From contig CAUDEF010000005.1 of the NCBI GenBank assembly GCA_958448515.1, positions 68,635 to 132,634 on the forward strand: a stretch of DNA of 64,000 nt, written 5' to 3'. The position numbers were made by a program, and so were the translations under genes. Source of the DNA: an uncultured Phascolarctobacterium sp. GTDB taxonomy: Bacteria > Bacillota > Negativicutes > Acidaminococcales > Acidaminococcaceae. The notes under the pieces were generated by a model. That model worked only from the letters and a program-made list of their open reading frames with translations. It did not search any database and had not been told where the DNA came from. Shown piece by piece: positions 59,692-64,000 of this stretch (within the stretch, counting starts at the first letter, position 1; each line of letters begins with the position of its first letter).

Positions 59692-60444
59692 TTATTTGGG
59701 AACAGCTGTAAGCCACTGTCTTCTTTGTTTATCTGATTCAAAAAGCTGGTGGTCAAACCACATGTAGAAGAATTTTTCTGCAGGAACAATTACGTAGCCA
59801 TCCTGCAGATGGTCGGCAGTATCGTATGGATCTGCCATAATCAGCACATCATCACCGGTAAACTCTGTATTCATGGTGTCATAACCGATGATGACACGCC
59901 AGTGTCCGCCCCAGTCAACATTTTCTACAATGATGGGAGTGTTGGCAGTTAAATTGCTTTTAACGAAATTCAGAAAGCTTTCATAATTTTTGGGTGTGGT
60001 GCTGTCTTCAGAAGACGCTGCTTTCCAGCCGATTTCTTTAAAATATCTGCACATACCTTCAGTAGTTGTGCCTTTGGTAGTGCTTGTCTTCATGATGGAG
60101 GCCACTTCCAGTTCGTCATGGAGAGTTTTCCCTTTAAAATGGGTAACCACCATATTAGCAGCTGCAGGGCCGCAGCTGTATTCTGTAATCTGCTGTGTAG
60201 TGGCAAATTTGGTTAGCAGTAGTAAATGTTCATTGGGCTGCATGTTGTAAAAATCAGGATGCACAAAATAAGGAGAGTCTTTAATATCTATTTTGCCCTG
60301 ATACTGGGCAGCACCACCAATGTCTGAGCTGCTGTAAGTTGTATTTGAGGCAACAGTATTGGAGAAAGTGTCTTTCAGAGTATAGGCACCTGTAAGCAGT
60401 GCACCTAACAGGGCTACCATAAATATAGTCTTATAGGATGTCAT
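59692..60444 (-). CDS. C39-like papain-fold peptidase, membrane-anchored
   Basis: 250 residues. An N-terminal hydrophobic segment (IFMVALLGALLTGAYTL) acts as signal or anchor. The peptidase domain has QQITEYSCGPAAANMVV (Gln oxyanion and catalytic Cys about residue 95), GGHWRVIIGYD (His about 188) and MADPYD (Asp), the C39 layout. Start ATG 60444 follows GGAGG; the frame overlaps the end of the CCA-enzyme gene by 14 bases. Without the ABC transporter of bacteriocin exporters, it is likely a free housekeeping or wall-associated peptidase. Substrate unknown. Confidence 0.82.
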   Translation of the reverse strand: MTSYKTIFMVALLGALLTGAYTLKDTFSNTVASNTTYSSSDIGGAAQYQGKIDIKDSPYFVHPDFYNMQPNEHLLLLTKFATTQQITEYSCGPAAANMVVTHFKGKTLHDELEVASIMKTSTTKGTTTEGMCRYFKEIGWKAASSEDSTTPKNYESFLNFVKSNLTANTPIIVENVDWGGHWRVIIGYDTMNTEFTGDDVLIMADPYDTADHLQDGYVIVPAEKFFYMWFDHQLFESDKQRRQWLTAVPK

Positions 60445-61933
60445 GTTTACCTCCATTTTTTGTCAGAAATTTTTTGGCAGCTGTAAGCAACGCTTTTTGC
60501 TCGTTGGGCAGATTTCCGTCCTGCACTCTTTTCAGCAGATTGGCAAAGACTAAGCGATATTGCCCTGGCTCGGCAAATTCTGCCAGATCCTGACCTTTAA
60601 CAGCAAGGTCTGATGTGTGGACAGGAAAATTTCTGCTCAGCTCAATAACCTGCCTGCCAAGTGTGCGTCCTTCTTCCATCAGCTGAGAGTTGCTGCCGGC
60701 ACATGTTGCACCCATGTCAGCCAGAAAAACTTCTACCAGCTGAGTGAAAGCTTTTGTCATCTGGGCGCTGTTTTTGAAACTGCCGCTGCAGCCTTCTGTA
60801 CGTACCCAGTGCAGCAGAGTTTTTTTGCCCGTTACCAGCATGGGAGCAAAGCGCATATGCTGAGCAACCAGCCATACTACTCGTTTGATAAATTTTTCGG
60901 GATAGTTAAGTCTGCGCAGGATTTCCTGAGCCATTTCGGCACTTTTGGCTTCGTGACCGTAATCACTGGGCTGACCTTCTTTGTTTAAACAGCGGATGCC
61001 GGGCAAGCCCTTGCCGATATCATGGAGCAAAAGAGCCCAGCGGATGGTAAGATCTCTGGGGCTGTTATCAACAGCTGCCAGTGTATGTTCCCATGTATCA
61101 TAACAATGAAAGCGCGGATTTTGCTTTAAGCTTATAAGATGGTCAAGCTCCGGCAAAATATAAACTTCCCGATAAGCACCGTTAACTTTGTGTCGACAGG
61201 CGGCGTTATGCAGTCCTGTGGCTGCCAGAAGCATCAGTCCGCGTCCGGCAAAGGGTGAGATAAGCAGTTTGTCCAGCTCTTTTTTTACTCGTTCCAGAGA
61301 AAGACCGCTGCATTTATCTGTTGGAAACGAAAAACTTTCCGGCAGATAATACGGAGTATCTTGCTGACCAAAGGCTTGAGCTTTATTATCCTCCTGCTGA
61401 TAGCTAAAGCCAAGCTGAGCAACAAAACGGCAGGCACGCAGCATACGCAGGGCGTCTTCTGTATAACGTTGGTTGGCAGGACCAACAGTACGCAAGATTT
61501 TGTTCTGTAAATCCTCGCGTCCGTTAAAATAGTCATAAATACGTCCGCTTAAATCCATAGCCATAGCATTAACAGTAAAATCCCGGCGGCTTAAATCATC
61601 CTGCAAAGACTCGCAGAACCAGACTTTTTCCGGCTTATGGGCGTCCTGTCCGTAGCTTTCGCCGCGAAAGGTTGTTATTTCTACAGCAATATTATCAACA
61701 ACAGCTACAACGCAGCCGAAATTATTACCCAGATTATCCACAACATGCCAGTTTTGCTTTCTGCAGACTGCCAGCGTTTCTTCCGGCAGTGCCGAAGTGG
61801 TAATATCAAAATCACCCGGAGTAATTCCAAGCAGCAGATCGCGCACTGCTCCTCCTGCGATGAAAGCTTCAAAACCTGCGTCTGTAAGTGCTGTCAGTAT
61901 TTTTTTTATATGAGCCGGAATAGATTTTAGCAT
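60431..61933 (-). CDS. cca: CCA tRNA nucleotidyltransferase with HD domain
   Basis: 500-residue polymerase-beta-type enzyme that adds or repairs the 3' CCA of tRNA. It shows FIAGGAVRDLLLGITPGDFD (G(G/A)xVRD and the DxD metal site), SLQDDLSRRDFTVNAMAMD, QRYTEDALRMLRACRFVAQLGF, and a late HD domain LLLHDIGKGLPG. tRNA genes in this window already encode CCA, so here it mainly repairs ends. The start overlaps the NAT stop (TAATG) and the stop lies within the C39 gene, so three genes form one operon. Confidence 0.92.
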   Translation of the reverse strand: MLKSIPAHIKKILTALTDAGFEAFIAGGAVRDLLLGITPGDFDITTSALPEETLAVCRKQNWHVVDNLGNNFGCVVAVVDNIAVEITTFRGESYGQDAHKPEKVWFCESLQDDLSRRDFTVNAMAMDLSGRIYDYFNGREDLQNKILRTVGPANQRYTEDALRMLRACRFVAQLGFSYQQEDNKAQAFGQQDTPYYLPESFSFPTDKCSGLSLERVKKELDKLLISPFAGRGLMLLAATGLHNAACRHKVNGAYREVYILPELDHLISLKQNPRFHCYDTWEHTLAAVDNSPRDLTIRWALLLHDIGKGLPGIRCLNKEGQPSDYGHEAKSAEMAQEILRRLNYPEKFIKRVVWLVAQHMRFAPMLVTGKKTLLHWVRTEGCSGSFKNSAQMTKAFTQLVEVFLADMGATCAGSNSQLMEEGRTLGRQVIELSRNFPVHTSDLAVKGQDLAEFAEPGQYRLVFANLLKRVQDGNLPNEQKALLTAAKKFLTKNGGKHDIL

Positions 61934-62772
61934 TATTTATCAAAATCAATACCATCATCTTTTAAGGGATATTCTACATTAATACCAAAGTATTCCCATA
62001 AAATCTCTTTTAATTCGCTGCCGTTGCGAATAGGATAACGGTATTTGACTCTGCCTCCCAGATAAAATTTCAGATAGTTGCCGCGAATAGTAATATTACA
62101 GTCTTCACGGAAAATAGAAAGATTTTTATTCTTGTTAAAAGGTGAATCGGGGTGAGCATCACACCAGAAGGACGGCAGGATAAAGTCCTTGTCCAGCTGC
62201 TTTTCTTCCGTAAAGCCAAGCATGCGTTTCCATGGTTTGCCCTTTTCCTTCTGCCACAGCAGCCAGCCCCAAAATTCATCATGGGTAAATTTATACTGGC
62301 TGATGCCATCGCTCTGGATAAGATTTTCTGTCAGTTCCAGCGGCAGACGGGGACTTTCGCTGTTGACACCTACATCAGTAATATAACGCTTGGCGCCGAT
62401 GGTAACGCACATATTGCGATGACGGCGCAGCTGACAAACATTGATTTTATCTATGAAACGACCGGCAAAGCTGACAACATTAAAGCCTAAAGAAAGCAGC
62501 AGCCAGTTATACAGTCCGTTAAGTTCAAAACAGATACCGCCGCGGTTATGCATAATAATTTTGCGAAACATATCTTCGTGTTTTAATGAGGTTATTTTGC
62601 CGTTCAAACAGTCAAAATTTTCATAAGGAATAAACTTCAAATGTGTATCCTGCAGTTTCTGCAAAGTAGCAAGATCTGCATGAGGTTGAAAATCTCGCAG
62701 CTGCAGTTTCTGCAGATATTGCTGTATCTGAGTATCATTCATCAGCTTTATTTGCTGTTTCAAAAAAGTCAT
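61933..62772 (-). CDS. Arylamine N-acetyltransferase
   Basis: 279-residue NAT-family enzyme that moves acetyl from acetyl-CoA to arylamines or hydrazines. Catalytic triad: Cys in RGGICFELNGL, His in RRHRNMCV and Asp in ITDVGVN. The start is uncertain: ATG 62772 is only 2 bases after GGAGGAG, TTG 62763 gives better spacing, and the family usually begins near the Met of MNDTQIQQY. First gene of the reverse operon. Natural role unknown; family members act in xenobiotic or aminoquinone chemistry. Confidence 0.9.
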   Translation of the reverse strand: MTFLKQQIKLMNDTQIQQYLQKLQLRDFQPHADLATLQKLQDTHLKFIPYENFDCLNGKITSLKHEDMFRKIIMHNRGGICFELNGLYNWLLLSLGFNVVSFAGRFIDKINVCQLRRHRNMCVTIGAKRYITDVGVNSESPRLPLELTENLIQSDGISQYKFTHDEFWGWLLWQKEKGKPWKRMLGFTEEKQLDKDFILPSFWCDAHPDSPFNKNKNLSIFREDCNITIRGNYLKFYLGGRVKYRYPIRNGSELKEILWEYFGINVEYPLKDDGIDFDK

Positions 62773-62874
62773 CTCCTCCGAGAGTTATCGTTTTTTATTT
62801 TAACATTTTTACTGTTATAATAAAATATGTAAACTTCTTTTTGGGGGATTAAATATTTAGTCAGGAGAGATATT

Positions 62875-63069
62875 ATGCCAAGAAAAGCCAGAGTAGATAT
62901 CAGTTTATGTGTGTCTTGCGGTGCGTGCGCCAAAGTATGTCCAAGAAATGCAATAAGTGTATATAAAGGAATGTATGCGCAGGTAAACGAAAAATTATGC
63001 GTAGGCTGCGGCTTATGTGCCAGAACCTGCCCTGCATCTGTAATTGAGGTGGTGCAGTATGATGCCTAA
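62875..63069 (+). CDS. 2[4Fe-4S] ferredoxin
   Basis: 64-residue protein with two cluster motifs CVSCGACAKVCP and CVGCGLCARTCP, the bacterial 8Fe ferredoxin layout. ATG 62875 follows AGGAGAG. It overlaps the start of the next gene by 11 bases, which also has cysteine motifs; the two probably form one electron-transfer unit at the membrane. Confidence 0.95.
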   Translation: MPRKARVDISLCVSCGACAKVCPRNAISVYKGMYAQVNEKLCVGCGLCARTCPASVIEVVQYDA

Positions 63070-63634
63070 AAAGAAGCATTGGTATGACTATTTATGGATT
63101 TTAACCATCACTTATTTTGTTTTGGGATTTTTTAATATTATGTTTGCCTGGCTTGGTATGCTGTGCTTTATGATTCCGCTGCTTTTTGCCATTATCGGCG
63201 GCAACAAGCTGTATTGTAATCGTTATTGCGGCCGCAGTCAGCTGCTGGATATTTTAGGCGGTGAATTTAAGCTTTCGTTCAATAAATCTGTTCCGGGATG
63301 GCTGCGCAGTTATGGTTTCCGCTATGGATTTTTACTGTTTTTTATGGGAATGTTTGCCAATATGCTGTACAGTACCTATCTGGTTTTTGCAGGTGCTCAA
63401 AGTGTAAATCAGGCTGTAAGCCTGCTGTGGACTTTTAATATTCCCTGGCACTGGGCATACAGCGGCAGCAGTTCTGACTGGATGGGACAGTTTGCCTTTG
63501 GCTTTTACAGTATTATGCTGACTTCTACTGTTTTGGGAATTATTACCATGCTGCTGTTTAAACCGCGGTCCTGGTGCGTGTATTGCCCCATGGGCAGTAT
63601 GACGCAGCTGATTTGTAAAATAAAACATAAATGA
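63059..63634 (+). CDS. NapH/YccM-like membrane iron-sulfur protein
   Basis: 191-residue membrane protein with about four hydrophobic segments. Two Cys pairs face the membrane edge: LYCNRYCGRSQLLDI (about residues 53-67) and WCVYCPMGSMTQLIC (near the end), the half motifs that NapH-type quinol-linked proteins share. Together with the ferredoxin upstream it could pass electrons from a quinol pool to ferredoxin or an oxidoreductase. ATG 63059 or 63062; GAGGTGG lies 6 or 9 bases upstream. No oxidoreductase partner is visible before the window end. Confidence 0.8.
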   Translation: MMPKKKHWYDYLWILTITYFVLGFFNIMFAWLGMLCFMIPLLFAIIGGNKLYCNRYCGRSQLLDILGGEFKLSFNKSVPGWLRSYGFRYGFLLFFMGMFANMLYSTYLVFAGAQSVNQAVSLLWTFNIPWHWAYSGSSSDWMGQFAFGFYSIMLTSTVLGIITMLLFKPRSWCVYCPMGSMTQLICKIKHK

Positions 63635-63737
63635 GATTTAACACATATTTATAATATGTTTAACATGTATTTAAACAAAATAGGATATGCTTTAAACATA
63701 GCCATTAAAAAATTTCTTTCTGAGTCTGTTGGTGTTG

Positions 63738-63760
63738 GACCTGCTGTGCAGGTCATTTTT
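63738..63760 (+). terminator. Terminator-like hairpin
   Basis: Seven-bp stem GACCTGC/GCAGGTC, 3-base loop, ATTTTTATT; about 100 bases after the NapH-like gene. Confidence 0.75.
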
Positions 63761-63780
63761 ATTGGTATAAATTAATATGT

Positions 63781-63812
63781 AAAAAGACTGCCTGGAGGCA
63801 GTCTTTTTATTT
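63781..63812. terminator. Strong bidirectional terminator
   Basis: AAAAAGACTGCC pairs with GGCAGTCTTTTT around a small loop, A and T runs on both sides. The remaining bases to 64,000 are A/T-rich and show no recognisable gene; they may be the upstream region of a gene outside the window. Confidence 0.9.
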
Positions 63813-64000
63813 ATGTGATGAAAATATAAATTATTACAAGTTGGTAAAAATATAGTCAATAAAGGCATTGTTTTATATAAAAGTTATGAAAAGAAAAGAT
63901 AAAATGCACACAGGTATCGATAAACAATATAAAAATAATATTGTAAACGTTAAATTTCAAAGTAACGTCCCGGAAAGATTTAGAAGATGTTAATCACGCG

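Overview
The window looks like the chromosome of a low-to-moderate GC, outer-membrane-bearing Firmicute (Negativicutes; an Acidaminococcaceae relative such as Phascolarctobacterium is my best guess). Reasons: Firmicute-type signals and proteins (perfect CIRCE ahead of groESL, long-form HPF, GerMN lipoprotein, GGAGG ribosome sites with many TTG starts) occur with anaerobe proteins (desulfoferrodoxin, rubredoxin-flavin reductase fusion) and a csaB/DUF5693 envelope cluster. The genus is inference; nothing here proves it.

Layout. 1-2,071: end of a carbohydrate-type ABC transporter operon plus a TIM-barrel isomerase. 2,160-7,945: housekeeping singles (lipase, family 4 UDG, desulfoferrodoxin, ABC-F, YhcH), a three-gene tRNA operon (Asn-Glu-Val) with a consensus promoter, and an HD-GYP protein. 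8,014-8,260: an unannotated structured RNA with its own promoter. 8,374-11,451: polar amino-acid ABC transporter with two tandemly duplicated binding lipoproteins. 11,603-15,931: hpf, secA, and prfB with the programmed +1 frameshift. 15,965-23,435: envelope/division run (DUF5693, csaB, ftsE, ftsX, EnvC-like, CtpA, ArsC-like). 23,584-29,744: NamZ, flavin reductase-rubredoxin, a small putative defence pair (Fic, GmrSD/DUF262), LMW phosphatase, gamma carbonic anhydrase. 29,935-38,618: TVP38, CYTH-CHAD, acpS-nnr, amidase-GerMN, and the t6A operon tsaE-tsaB-rimI-tsaD. 38,645-38,760: a cluster of DnaA-box-like 9-mers ahead of a histidine kinase/ANTAR regulator pair. 40,891-44,666: groES-groEL and guaA.

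44,667-53,225 is an AT-rich accessory island: a 1.1 kb graveyard of decayed genes (including a recognisable Cro/CI-type regulator with two nonsense codons and a frameshift), an intact McrBC-like pair (coiled-coil AAA+ protein plus DUF2357/PD-(D/E)xK nuclease), an ATC-hydrolase-like gene stopped at codon 10, an NhaC-type antiporter and an IS200-like transposase remnant. 53,226-63,634 holds a PH/GRAM-like protein, two MFS exporters (one with TGA at codon 5 of its natural frame), LysR, a Cys-nucleophile hydrolase, an unlisted 58-residue membrane protein, a reverse operon (NAT, CCA-adding enzyme, C39-like peptidase) and a ferredoxin/NapH-like pair.

The best leads for something undescribed are the RNA at 8,049-8,260 (promoter, predicted start and closing helix coincide), the McrBC-like system with an unrecognised N-terminal domain beside its gene graveyard, and the DnaA-box cluster. 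Identifications rest on motif reading only; no database search was run.
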